Assembly (NCBI RefSeq): GCF_030817655.1
Contig: NZ_JAUSZM010000003.1
Span: forward strand, 6,324,001 to 6,388,000
DNA length: 64,000 nucleotides
Source of the DNA: Streptomyces sp. V4I2
Lineage (GTDB): Bacteria; Actinomycetota; Actinomycetes; Streptomycetales; Streptomycetaceae
Direction: 5' to 3'
Shown here: positions 26,929-34,278 of the stretch, one piece after another
Layout of the letters: every line of letters starts with the position of its first letter
Numbering within the stretch: the first letter of the stretch is position 1
Translations under genes and position numbers: made by a program
The notes under the pieces: generated by a model
What the model was told of the DNA's origin: nothing
The model's input: the letters and a program-made list of their open reading frames with translations, nothing else
Databases searched by the model: none

Positions 26929-27120
26929 TCCCATCATCCAGGGGCGCTGCCCCTTCGACCCCGCCAGGGGGCTCCGCCCCCTGGACCCCCGAGCCTTCGC
27001 CCACCCACCACCCGACTCGGTCGGACGAGAAGTGACCCTCTACCTTCACCTCTCGACCCACCGAGTCGGGTGGTGGGTGGGCGAAGGCCGGGGGTCTGGG
27101 GGCGGAGCCCCCAGAGACGC
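26929..27120. repeat. Nested long inverted repeat / bidirectional terminator block
   Basis: Perfect 29-bp arms at 26993-27021 and 27060-27088 (CCTTCGCCCACCCACCACCC core) enclose a second stem: CGAGAAGTGA (27026-27035) with TCACCTCTCG (27046-27055), one mismatch. Each end carries its own GGGGGCTCCGCCCCC-type hairpin (about 26965-26984 and 27095-27115). The GGGGCTCCGCCCC and GGGGCGCTGCCCC units are dispersed Streptomyces repeats, seen again at 46140-46205. It follows the polyprenyl synthase stop by about 25 bases and fills almost the whole 301-base gap before the CHRD gene. Confidence 0.85.
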
Positions 27121-27146
27121 GCACCCCCACACACCCGCAGAGCAGA

Positions 27147-27160
27147 GTGACACAGGTCAC
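27147..27160. promoter_or_regulatory. Crp-like binding site before the CHRD gene
   Basis: GTGACACAGGTCAC matches the Streptomyces Crp consensus GTG-N6-GNCAC and is a 5-bp perfect dyad (GTGAC/GTCAC). It lies 46 bases before the CHRD gene start. Confidence 0.45.
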
Positions 27161-27205
27161 ACCCCTGGCCCGAGTCCACACTGACATCAGCCCGTATATC
27201 TGCCC

Positions 27206-28111
27206 ATGCGCATGAAAGCGATCGTCATCGCCGTCGCCGTGGCCGCCGGCGGCCACGCCGCCACAGCGACCCCCGCCTCCGCCTCCGCCTCCACCGCCGG
27301 AGGCGACGGCACCGTCCTCGCCGCCAGCCTCCGAGGTGCCAGCGAGGTACCGGCCGAAGGCGACAAGGACGGCACCGCGCTCCAGTTCGTCAAGGTCGAC
27401 GGCGACAAGGTCTCCGTCGCCGTCAAGTGGCGCGGCACCGACAAGCCGACCGCCCTCCACATCCACCAGGGCGCCAAGGGCACCAACGGCGCCATCAAGG
27501 TGGACTTCACCGACCTCCTGAAGCGCGGCGGCAAGGCCCGTACCGTCACCGGAACCGTCAAGGTCAAGGACCCGGCCCTGCTCGACGCCCTCAAGACCGA
27601 CCCCAACTCCTTCTACGCCAACCTGCACACCGCCGAGTTCCCCGGCGGAGCCGTCCGCGGCCAGTTCCACAAGGTCACCGTCGCCGCCTTCGACTTCCGC
27701 GACGCCCTCGACAACTTCCAGGCGTCCGTCCTCAAGGGCGAGCAGATCTACGAGTGCAAGCCGGTCGAGGCCGGCGGGTACGCCTTCGCCCAGCGGGACG
27801 TCAGCGCCGTGCTCGGCACCGGCATCGCGCACTCCTTCGTGGCGCCCAACTCCGGTACGCCGCAGTGGATCGCGCCCGACCGCAGCGCGGTCACCGGGGC
27901 TGTCATCTCCCGGACTCCCAACGGCGCCGGCAACATCCCCGAGCTGGACATCAAGGCCACCCAGTCCGGCAAGCACCACGGCCTGTTCGCCGGCACCGTG
28001 GAGATCCTGCGGCTGAACACCGTCGGCGGAGTCGCCCCGGCCGGCTCCTGCACGGCGGGCACGATCGTCGGCGTGCCGTACCAGGCGGACTACGTGTTCC
28101 TGCGCGGCTGA
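27206..28111 (+). CDS. Secreted CHRD-DUF3455 two-domain protein
   Basis: A 301-residue exported protein. A short signal peptide (MRMKAIVIAVAVAAGGHAAT, cleaved after ASA) precedes a CHRD domain (about 35-150) with the motifs LRGASEVPAEGDKDG, ALHIHQGAKGTNGAI and YANLHTAEFPGGAVRGQF. The C-terminal half (about 155-301) looks like DUF3455: GEQIYECKPVEAGGYAF, GIAHSFVAPNSGTPQW, GGVAPAGSCTAGTIVGVPYQADYVFL. CHRD proteins are extracellular beta-rich modules of unknown role. There is no clear ribosome site; ATG at 27206 or 27212 is possible, and a leaderless or weakly initiated message is likely. A double hairpin terminator follows. Confidence 0.85.
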   Translation: MRMKAIVIAVAVAAGGHAATATPASASASTAGGDGTVLAASLRGASEVPAEGDKDGTALQFVKVDGDKVSVAVKWRGTDKPTALHIHQGAKGTNGAIKVDFTDLLKRGGKARTVTGTVKVKDPALLDALKTDPNSFYANLHTAEFPGGAVRGQFHKVTVAAFDFRDALDNFQASVLKGEQIYECKPVEAGGYAFAQRDVSAVLGTGIAHSFVAPNSGTPQWIAPDRSAVTGAVISRTPNGAGNIPELDIKATQSGKHHGLFAGTVEILRLNTVGGVAPAGSCTAGTIVGVPYQADYVFLRG

Positions 28112-28141
28112 GCAACCGACCACCCGACGGCGGCGTCTGCA

Positions 28142-28175
28142 CCCCGACCCCTACGGGTCGGGGGAGGCGCCGCCT
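28142..28175 (+). terminator. Double hairpin terminator after the CHRD gene
   Basis: CCCCGACCC (28142-28150), CTAC loop, GGGTCGGGG (28155-28163), immediately followed by a second stem GGAGGC-GCC-GCCTCC (28162-28176). No U-tract, as usual in Streptomyces. Confidence 0.85.
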
Positions 28176-28360
28176 CCGCGTGTCATACCCCAGGTGTACG
28201 CGGAGTTGAGCCCGCGGGCTGACGAATCATCGCGGCGGATTTGGTCAGATGGACATCAGAGAAAAACACCACTCCTCACCGATTCGGGTGAGAATGGCGG
28301 CTACGGGGTTGACGTACGGGAGTTGGACCAGCCGCCGCCGACGACGGAGGTAAGGCACAC

Positions 28361-29602
28361 ATGGCACCGATCGAAACCGACGACAGCACGACCGCCGCGG
28401 AGGTCGACGACCTGCGCGCGGCGCGGCGACGCAAGGCCGCTCGGTACGTCGTCCCGGTCGCGGTGATAGGGGTGGCGGCGGCGACCATCGGGCTCGTTCC
28501 CGCGCTCGCCGACTCCGGCGACCCCGACCTGCCGAAGGTCAGCGCACAGGAACTCATCGAGAAGATCGCCGCGTCGGACGTGGAGCAGCTGTCCGGCACA
28601 GTGAAGATCAGCACGGATCTCGGACTGCCCGACCTCGGCGGTCTGGAGAGCAGCCTGACCTCCGGCGCCATGGACTCGGGCGACGGCGGCTCCTCCGCCG
28701 ACCCGTCCGCCAAGCTCACCGAGCTGGCGACCGGCACGCACACCCTGCGGGTCGCGGCCGACGGCCCGGACAAGCAGAAGCTGTCGCTCCTGGAGAGCGG
28801 CTCCGAGTACAGCGTGATCCACGACGGCAAGGACGTCTGGGGCTACGACAGCAAGTCCAACGAGGTCTACCACTCGACCACCTCCGACAGCGGCTCCGAC
28901 AGCGGCAAGGCCGAGAAGGGGCAGGACGTCCCGGCCACGCCGAAGGACATGGCCGAGGAGGCCCTGAAGGCGGTCGACGACACCACCTCCGTGACCGTCG
29001 ACGGCACCGCGCAGGTCGCGGGCCGCGACGCCTACCGGCTCGTCATCAAGCCCAAGGCTTCCGGGTCCACGGTCGGTCAGATCACCGTGGCCGTCGACTC
29101 GAAGACCGGGCTGCCGCTGAAGTTCACGCTGACCCCGGCGAGCGGCGGCGCCGCCGTCATCGACGCCGGTTTCACCCAGGTCAGCTTCGCCAAGCCGGCC
29201 GCGTCCACGTTCGACTTCACGCCGCCCAAGGGCGCGAAGGTCACCGAGGGCGAGACCATCGAGAAGGGCGCGCACGGTGAGCACGGCGAGCACGACGGCT
29301 CGGCGAGCGGGAAGCCCGAGGAGGACCTCGGCAAGGGCCTCGACGGCCTCAAGGTCATCGGCGAGGGCTGGAACTCCGTCGCCACCTTCGACACCGGCGG
29401 CGAGGGCATGCCCTCCGGCTCCGAGGTCGGCGGCGACATGGGCGGCTTCCTCGACTCCCTCGGCGACAAGGTGACCGGCAAGTTCGGCTCGGGCACGGTC
29501 TTCTCGACCCGCCTGGTCAACGCGCTGATGACCGACGACGGCAAGGTCTACGTCGGTGCGGTCACCAAGGACGCCCTGGTCAAGGCCGCGAACGCCGGGT
29601 AG
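28361..29602 (+). CDS. LolA-like membrane-anchored/secreted protein
   Basis: A 413-residue protein with a basic N-terminus, one hydrophobic segment (YVVPVAVIGVAAATIGLVPA, residues ~29-48) and a large extracellular part. The repeated beta-rich pattern (LSGTVKISTDLGLP; EYSVIHDGKDVWGYDSKSNEV; AYRLVIKPKASGSTVGQITV; FDFTPPKGAKV) resembles the LolA/DUF2092 fold that binds lipid acyl chains. A flexible Gly/Asp/His-rich stretch and a C-terminal segment (FSTRLVNALMTDDGKVYVGAV) follow. The ribosome site is GGAGGTAAGG. It is 10 bases upstream of an ABC-2 exporter, so it may work with it in moving a lipid or lipoprotein; this is inference. Confidence 0.8.
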   Translation: MAPIETDDSTTAAEVDDLRAARRRKAARYVVPVAVIGVAAATIGLVPALADSGDPDLPKVSAQELIEKIAASDVEQLSGTVKISTDLGLPDLGGLESSLTSGAMDSGDGGSSADPSAKLTELATGTHTLRVAADGPDKQKLSLLESGSEYSVIHDGKDVWGYDSKSNEVYHSTTSDSGSDSGKAEKGQDVPATPKDMAEEALKAVDDTTSVTVDGTAQVAGRDAYRLVIKPKASGSTVGQITVAVDSKTGLPLKFTLTPASGGAAVIDAGFTQVSFAKPAASTFDFTPPKGAKVTEGETIEKGAHGEHGEHDGSASGKPEEDLGKGLDGLKVIGEGWNSVATFDTGGEGMPSGSEVGGDMGGFLDSLGDKVTGKFGSGTVFSTRLVNALMTDDGKVYVGAVTKDALVKAANAG

Positions 29603-29612
29603 TAAGGCACCC

Positions 29613-30596
29613 ATGAGCGAAACGCCGGCCACGGAGCCGGAACCGGGGCAGCAGAGCGCGGGTGACGGCGTCATCGTCACCCGCGCGCTCACCAAGCGCT
29701 ACCGCGGCGGGCAGCTCGCCGTCGACGGTCTCGACCTGGCCGTTCCGGCGGGCAGCGTCTTCGGCTTCCTCGGTCCGAACGGCTCGGGCAAGACCACCAC
29801 CATCCGCATGCTGATGGGCCTCATCGAGCCCACCTCGGGGTCGGCCCGCGTGCTGGGCCGGCCCATGCCGCGCTCGGCGCGCGCGGTGCTCCCGCACGTG
29901 GGCGCGCTCATCGAAGGGCCGGCGCTGTACGGCTTCCTCTCCGGCCGCGACAACCTGCTGCGCTACGACGCTGCCGACCCGACCGCCGACCCGCGCACCC
30001 GGCGCACCCGCGTCGCGGCGGCCCTGGACCGGGTCGGCCTCGCGGCGGCGGCGGGCAAGAAGGCGAAGGCGTACTCGCTCGGCATGAAGCAGCGGCTCGG
30101 CCTCGCCGCGGCGCTCCTCCAGCCGCGCAGGCTGCTCGTCCTCGACGAACCGACCAACGGACTCGACCCGCAGGGCATGCGCGAGATCCGTTCCCTGATC
30201 CGGGAGCTGGCCTCGGACGGCACCACGGTCTTCCTCTCCTCCCACCTCCTCGACGAGATCGAGCAGGTCTGCACGCACGCGGCGGTGATGGCCCAGGGCC
30301 GCCTGATCACCCAGGGCCCGGTGGCCGACCTGGCGGCGGGCACCCGCGGCCGGCTCGTCGTGACGACCCCGGACCCGGCGGACACGGCCCGGATACTGAA
30401 GGAGCAGGGCGCCGCCGACGTGGTCATCGCCGAGGACCGGGTGAGCGCCGAGCCGCCCCAGGACCGCGACCTCGCCGAGGTGAACGCCGCACTGGTGACG
30501 GCGGGCGTCCGGGTCCGCGGCTTCGGCGTCGAACGGGCCTCACTGGAGGACGCGTTCGTGGCGCTGACGGGGGAGGGCTTCGATGTCGCAGGCTGA
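29613..30596 (+). CDS. ABC-2 type transporter ATP-binding protein
   Basis: A 327-residue ATPase of a drug/lipid exporter (DRA type). Walker A GPNGSGKTTT is near residue 60, the signature region YSLGMKQRLGLAAALL near 155, Walker B LLVLDEPTNGLDPQGMREI, and the switch His in FLSSHLLDEIE. The C-terminal ~90 residues form the usual accessory domain of this subfamily. It starts ATG 29613, just after the LolA-like gene (GTAAGG ribosome site), and overlaps the permease by 14 bases, so the three genes form one operon. Confidence 0.93.
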   Translation: MSETPATEPEPGQQSAGDGVIVTRALTKRYRGGQLAVDGLDLAVPAGSVFGFLGPNGSGKTTTIRMLMGLIEPTSGSARVLGRPMPRSARAVLPHVGALIEGPALYGFLSGRDNLLRYDAADPTADPRTRRTRVAAALDRVGLAAAAGKKAKAYSLGMKQRLGLAAALLQPRRLLVLDEPTNGLDPQGMREIRSLIRELASDGTTVFLSSHLLDEIEQVCTHAAVMAQGRLITQGPVADLAAGTRGRLVVTTPDPADTARILKEQGAADVVIAEDRVSAEPPQDRDLAEVNAALVTAGVRVRGFGVERASLEDAFVALTGEGFDVAG

Positions 30597-31485
30597 GGCC
30601 GTACGTACGTCGACGGCGCAGGCTCAGGCTGTCCGTACGCCGAGCGTGCTGTGGACCTTCGGGTTGCTCCGCAACGAAATGTGGACCACCTTCCGCCGCT
30701 GGCGCACCCTCGCCCTCCTCGGCGTGCTGGCGGCCGTGCCGATCCTGGTCGGGATCGCCGTGAAGATAGAGACCGGCGACCGATCGGGCCCCGGCGGCGG
30801 AGGCGGCGGCGCAGGCCCGGCGTTCATCTCGCAGATCACCAACAACGGCCTGTTCCTCGTCTTCACCGCGCTCGCCGCGACGCTCCCCTTCTTCCTGCCG
30901 ATGGCCATCGGCGTCATCGCGGGCGACTCGATCGCCGGCGAGGCCAACGCGGGCACCCTCCGCTACCTCCTGGTCGCCCCCGCCGGCCGCACCCGCCTGC
31001 TGCTCACCAAGTACGCGACGGTGCTGGCCTTCTGTCTGCTGGCCACTCTCGTGGTCGCCGTCTCGGCCCTCACGGTCGGGGCGCTGCTGTTCCCCCTGGG
31101 CGACCTGACGACCATCTCCGGCACGCAGATCAGTTTCGCCGAGGGCCTGGGCAGAGCGCTGCTGATCGCCCTGGCCGTCGCCGCGTCACTGGTGGGCATG
31201 GCGGCCCTGGGCCTGTTCGTCTCGACCCTCACCAGCAGCGGCATCGCGGCGATGGCGACCACGGTCGGCCTGCTCATCACCATCCAGATCCTCGACCAGA
31301 TCCCCCAACTGCACGCGATCCAGCCGTACTTCTTCTCCCACTACTGGCTGTCCTTCGCCGATCTCATGCGCGAGCCCATCTACTGGGACGACTTGGTGAA
31401 GAACCTCGGCCTCCAGGCCCTGTACGCGGCGGTGTTCGGCTCGGCGGCCTGGGCGCGGTTCACGACGAAGGACATCGCGTCCTAG
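30583..31485 (+). CDS. ABC-2 type transporter permease
   Basis: A 300-residue membrane permease with six predicted helices of the ABC-2 type: an N-terminal cytoplasmic segment (LRNEMWTTFRRWRTLALLGV), an extracellular Gly-rich loop, then FFLPMAIGVIAGDSIAGEAN, AGRTRLLLTKYATVLAFCLL and ALGLFVSTLTSSGIAAMAT. It pairs with the ATPase just upstream (14-base overlap) as an exporter half. Substrate unknown. Its stop is followed at once by a fourfold 18-bp repeat. Confidence 0.9.
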   Translation: MSQAEAVRTSTAQAQAVRTPSVLWTFGLLRNEMWTTFRRWRTLALLGVLAAVPILVGIAVKIETGDRSGPGGGGGGAGPAFISQITNNGLFLVFTALAATLPFFLPMAIGVIAGDSIAGEANAGTLRYLLVAPAGRTRLLLTKYATVLAFCLLATLVVAVSALTVGALLFPLGDLTTISGTQISFAEGLGRALLIALAVAASLVGMAALGLFVSTLTSSGIAAMATTVGLLITIQILDQIPQLHAIQPYFFSHYWLSFADLMREPIYWDDLVKNLGLQALYAAVFGSAAWARFTTKDIAS

Positions 31486-31486
31486 C

Positions 31487-31558
31487 GGTCACGCGGTCTC
31501 GTACGGTCACGCGGTCTCGTACGGTCACGCGGTCTCGTACGGTCACGCGGTCTCGTAC
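31487..31558. repeat. Four exact 18-bp tandem repeats at the FMN-reductase 3' end
   Basis: The unit GGTCACGCGGTCTCGTAC occurs at 31487, 31505, 31523 and 31541 with no mismatch. On the minus strand each unit encodes the last four residues and stop of the NAD(P)H/FMN reductase (Y-E-T-A-stop), so the gene's 3' end has been copied in tandem. The array fills nearly the whole gap to the convergent permease. Confidence 0.95.
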
Positions 31559-32127
31559 GGGAAGCGCGCGAGCGGCGTCTCCCGCGCGAAGAAGGTCTTG
31601 GCGCGGGTCAAGGCCTCGGTGTCCTTCAGTACGTCACCCGGCTTGCTGCCGTTGCCGAGCAGCACCCCGCCGAAGTGCATCCCCAGGTACGCGGCCGACT
31701 GGTTGAGTGTGCCGACCAGCGGATCGGCGACCTCCTCCTCCTCGTGCGCGAGCACGGTGACGCCCCACAGCGTGCGCCCGGCCAGCGTGGCCTTGAAATC
31801 CACGCCGGGCGTGCGCAGCCAGCCCGACCAGTGGTCCAGGTAGCGCTTGACGGGCGCGGAGACCGAGTACCAGTACAGCGGCGACACGATCACGATGTCC
31901 GTCGCCGCGAGCGTCGCGTCGAGCAGCAGCGCCACATCGCCCTCCGTCGGGCGGACGTGGTCGCTGTCGTGCCGCAGGTCCACGAAGTCGGGCAGCGGAT
32001 GCTCGGCGAGGCTGATCCACTCCTGTTCGACGTCCGCGGGAAGCTGCTCTGCGGCCTCGCGGGCCAGCATCTCGGAGTTGCTCTCGGTGCGGCTGCTGCC
32101 CAGGACGAAGAGGAAGCGGCGGGTCAT
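31543..32127 (-). CDS. NAD(P)H-dependent FMN reductase / flavodoxin-like oxidoreductase
   Basis: A 194-residue flavodoxin-fold protein of the NADPH-dependent FMN reductase family. The phosphate-binding loop is LGSSRTESNSEMLAREAAEQ (residues 9-28), the second flavin loop SPLYWYSVSAPVKRYLDHWSG (near residue 82), and a third, TLWGVTVLAHEE, near 120. It probably reduces FMN or quinones in the cytoplasm. It is preceded by a strong promoter with a perfect palindrome in its spacer, so it is likely under a dedicated repressor. The stop codon lies in the last of four tandem 18-bp repeats. Confidence 0.88.
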   Translation of the reverse strand: MTRRFLFVLGSSRTESNSEMLAREAAEQLPADVEQEWISLAEHPLPDFVDLRHDSDHVRPTEGDVALLLDATLAATDIVIVSPLYWYSVSAPVKRYLDHWSGWLRTPGVDFKATLAGRTLWGVTVLAHEEEEVADPLVGTLNQSAAYLGMHFGGVLLGNGSKPGDVLKDTEALTRAKTFFARETPLARFPYETA

Positions 32128-32171
32128 GGGATCCCCCAGGTGGTCGGCGTGCGACGACTACTTGCGCTTGC

Positions 32172-32199
32172 AGTATATGCGTACGCATTCAATGTGCAA
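32172..32199 (-). promoter_or_regulatory. Promoter with embedded palindromic operator for the FMN reductase
   Basis: On the minus strand: -35 TTGCAC (32199 to 32194), 16-base spacer, -10 TATACT (32177 to 32172), one of the best vegetative promoters in the window. The spacer and -10 edge hold a perfect 12-bp palindrome ATGCGTACGCAT (32177-32188). Bound protein there would block polymerase directly. Confidence 0.78.
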
Positions 32200-33400
32200 T
32201 CGTACGGAGCAACAGGTCCTCCCGCCCGGGCGGCGCCACGATCTGGAGCCCGACCGGACACCCGTCGCCGCCGAACCCCGCCGTCATGCTGACCGCCGGG
32301 TGCCCGCTCAGGTTGAACGCCCAGGTCAGAGCGGTCGAGTAGCGGTCGCCGGGACCTTCGTGGCCGTGCGGGAGGGTGGGAGTCGTCGGGGTCAGCAGCA
32401 GGTCCGCGTCGGCGAAGAGGGCGGCCAGGCGGCGGTCGTTCTCCGCGCGGGTGCGGTGGGCGGAGGCGAGGTCCGCGCCGGGTGACCGGAGGGCGAGCCA
32501 GGCCGGGGCGGGGTCTTCGAGGCGGAGGGGCGCGGACGGCCGTACGAGCCGGAGGGCACCGGTTTCCGCGAGGCGTACGGCGGCGGCGTGGGCGACCGCC
32601 GCGACGTCCGGGTCGAGATCGGGGCCGGCGAAGCCGAGGTCGGGCGACCAGACGGCGGTGGGGGAGCGTGAGCCACCCGCCGCAGGCGTAGCCCCGGCCC
32701 CGGCCCCATGTGCGGCTCCCTCCGCCGGCGCGTCCCCCGCCACCACCCGCCACCAGGCCGCCGCATCCGACGCGCACCGGGTCAGCACGCCGGGCGCCGT
32801 GAGCCCCGTACGGTCGGCCGCCGGCAGCCGTCCGTTCGTGACCTTCAGCCCCACCACGCCGCACCAGGCCGCCGGAATCCGCACCGACCCCGCCCCGTCG
32901 CTCCCGGTCGCGAGCGGCACCAGTCCGGCGGCCACCGCGGCGGCCGACCCGGCCGAGGAGCCGCCCGGCGTACGGTCGTCCCGCCACGGGTTGACGGTAC
33001 GGCCATGGGCGCCAAGTCCCCAGGTCTGCCAGGGAGTTCCGGGACCGGGCACGGCCGTCGCACCCACCGCGACACACCCGGCCGCGAGCAGCGGAGCCGC
33101 CGTACGCAGCCCGTGCCGGCCCTTCACCCCGACCGGCACCCCGGCCAGCGGCAGCCACTCGCCCGCCGCCACGCGCGCGTCCACCTCACCCGCCCGCCGC
33201 AGCGCCTCCTCACCCCACACCTCGACGAACGCGCACAGCTCCGGGTCCACCCGCCCGATCCGCTCCAGCGCGGCCGCGACCACGTCGACCGCACGCAGCG
33301 CACGCGAGCGTACGGCGGCGGCGGTCTCCTCCGCCGAGAGCGCGGCGAAGTCGGAGGCGAAGGAGTGGATGGCGGGTACGGCGGGTACGGCGGGTGTCAT
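32189..33400 (-). CDS. Amidase (amidase signature family)
   Basis: A 403-residue enzyme with the Ser-cisSer-Lys catalytic triad: Lys93 in VGVKGRHG, the cis-serine in TPGGSSAGSAAAVAAG (148/149), and the nucleophile Ser172 in GSDGAGSVRIPAAWC. The C-terminal family block is FNLSGHPAVSMTAGFG...GLQIV. At 403 residues it is shorter than most members (450-500), with the region between Lys93 and the serine loop and the middle both trimmed. It probably hydrolyses a small amide; it is not GatA, because no gatB/gatC is present. Its 3' end overlaps the -35 region of the FMN reductase promoter. Confidence 0.9.
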   Translation of the reverse strand: MTPAVPAVPAIHSFASDFAALSAEETAAAVRSRALRAVDVVAAALERIGRVDPELCAFVEVWGEEALRRAGEVDARVAAGEWLPLAGVPVGVKGRHGLRTAAPLLAAGCVAVGATAVPGPGTPWQTWGLGAHGRTVNPWRDDRTPGGSSAGSAAAVAAGLVPLATGSDGAGSVRIPAAWCGVVGLKVTNGRLPAADRTGLTAPGVLTRCASDAAAWWRVVAGDAPAEGAAHGAGAGATPAAGGSRSPTAVWSPDLGFAGPDLDPDVAAVAHAAAVRLAETGALRLVRPSAPLRLEDPAPAWLALRSPGADLASAHRTRAENDRRLAALFADADLLLTPTTPTLPHGHEGPGDRYSTALTWAFNLSGHPAVSMTAGFGGDGCPVGLQIVAPPGREDLLLRTIAH

Positions 33401-33449
33401 ACGGCGATTCTCGGCAACGCCGTTGAGTGGCAGGGAGTTGGACCGCCGC

Positions 33450-34001
33450 TCAACGTGACCGCCCCGCCGCCCCCGTCAGGCGGGCCAGCGCCTCCGTCTC
33501 CCGAGGCGGTGTCCCGGTCAGGTCGCCCAGGCGCCAGGCCGGCACCCAGGGGACGCGGTGCACGTCGATCGCCGAGTCGATCACCTTGATCCGCTGGGCG
33601 AGCGGGCGCGGCAGCCGGCCGGGGGCGTCCGCGACCAGGACGACCGCGTCGAGGCCGAGGCCGGGCGGAGCCTCGCCCCGCCGGAAGAGCTCCAGGGTGT
33701 GCAGGGCGGCGCTCAGGCCGGACGCGTGGGTACGGGCGACGAGCAGGACCGACCGCGGGGCGGCGGGGCCGGGCCAGTCGCGTCCGCAGTCGTGGCCGCC
33801 GTAGACCCTGGCGAGGGTGGAGGTGCCGGCCCCGCCGTGCGCACCGACGAAGGAGTGGCGCGGAGGGCCGCCGGCGCCGAGGACAGGCTCCGGTGGCCGG
33901 CCCTCCGGTGTGGCCACCGGCCCGCGCAGCCAGATCTCAGGCCCTCGCCGTATGTCCCTCCGTATGTCTCGCCGTATGTCACTCCGTACGTCCGTCCCCA
34001 T
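33450..34001 (-). CDS. Uncharacterised protein with deviant P-loop (DUF6668-like)
   Basis: A 183-residue soluble protein. The segment HSFVGAHGGAGTSTLARVYG (residues ~49-68) looks like a MinD/ParA-type Walker A, but the lysines are missing (HGGAGTST instead of KGGxGKT). A beta strand (RSVLLVARTHASGLSAAL) and a second one (LDAVVLVADAPGRLPRPLAQ) follow as in SIMIBI NTPase folds, then VPWVPAWRLGDLTGTPP. It may have lost nucleotide hydrolysis. I link it tentatively to DUF6668. The N-terminus holds a short DIRR repeat encoded by the CGTATGTC repeats at 33950-34010. It is divergent from the TPR protein at 34279; the two may act together. Confidence 0.75.
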   Translation of the reverse strand: MGTDVRSDIRRDIRRDIRRGPEIWLRGPVATPEGRPPEPVLGAGGPPRHSFVGAHGGAGTSTLARVYGGHDCGRDWPGPAAPRSVLLVARTHASGLSAALHTLELFRRGEAPPGLGLDAVVLVADAPGRLPRPLAQRIKVIDSAIDVHRVPWVPAWRLGDLTGTPPRETEALARLTGAAGRSR

Positions 34002-34278
34002 GTCCCGCTCCTCCTCGCCGTCCCCGACACCCGCCTGCTACCCGCTGCTGCCCGGTGACGCGCACGGCATCGGGCACGTGTTCTGACGTGGCATGAGTTC
34101 CTGGAACGAGTCTGTGACGTCGCAGTGACGTGAGAACCGTGAGGGAGCGGAGAGACTCGACAGTACGTGTACGACCGGATCATGCGCTGAGGGTGCGGAA
34201 GCCCGACGCGGGAGGGAGCACCATGGAACCCGAACGCGTTGTCCGGCGACTCCCCGACACATCCGAGTGAGGGAACCG

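Noticed and set aside
33713..34183. A 156-residue minus-strand frame across the gap upstream of the P-loop-like gene
   Set aside because: Cys/Arg/Ser-rich with no domain. It overlaps the supported gene in another frame.
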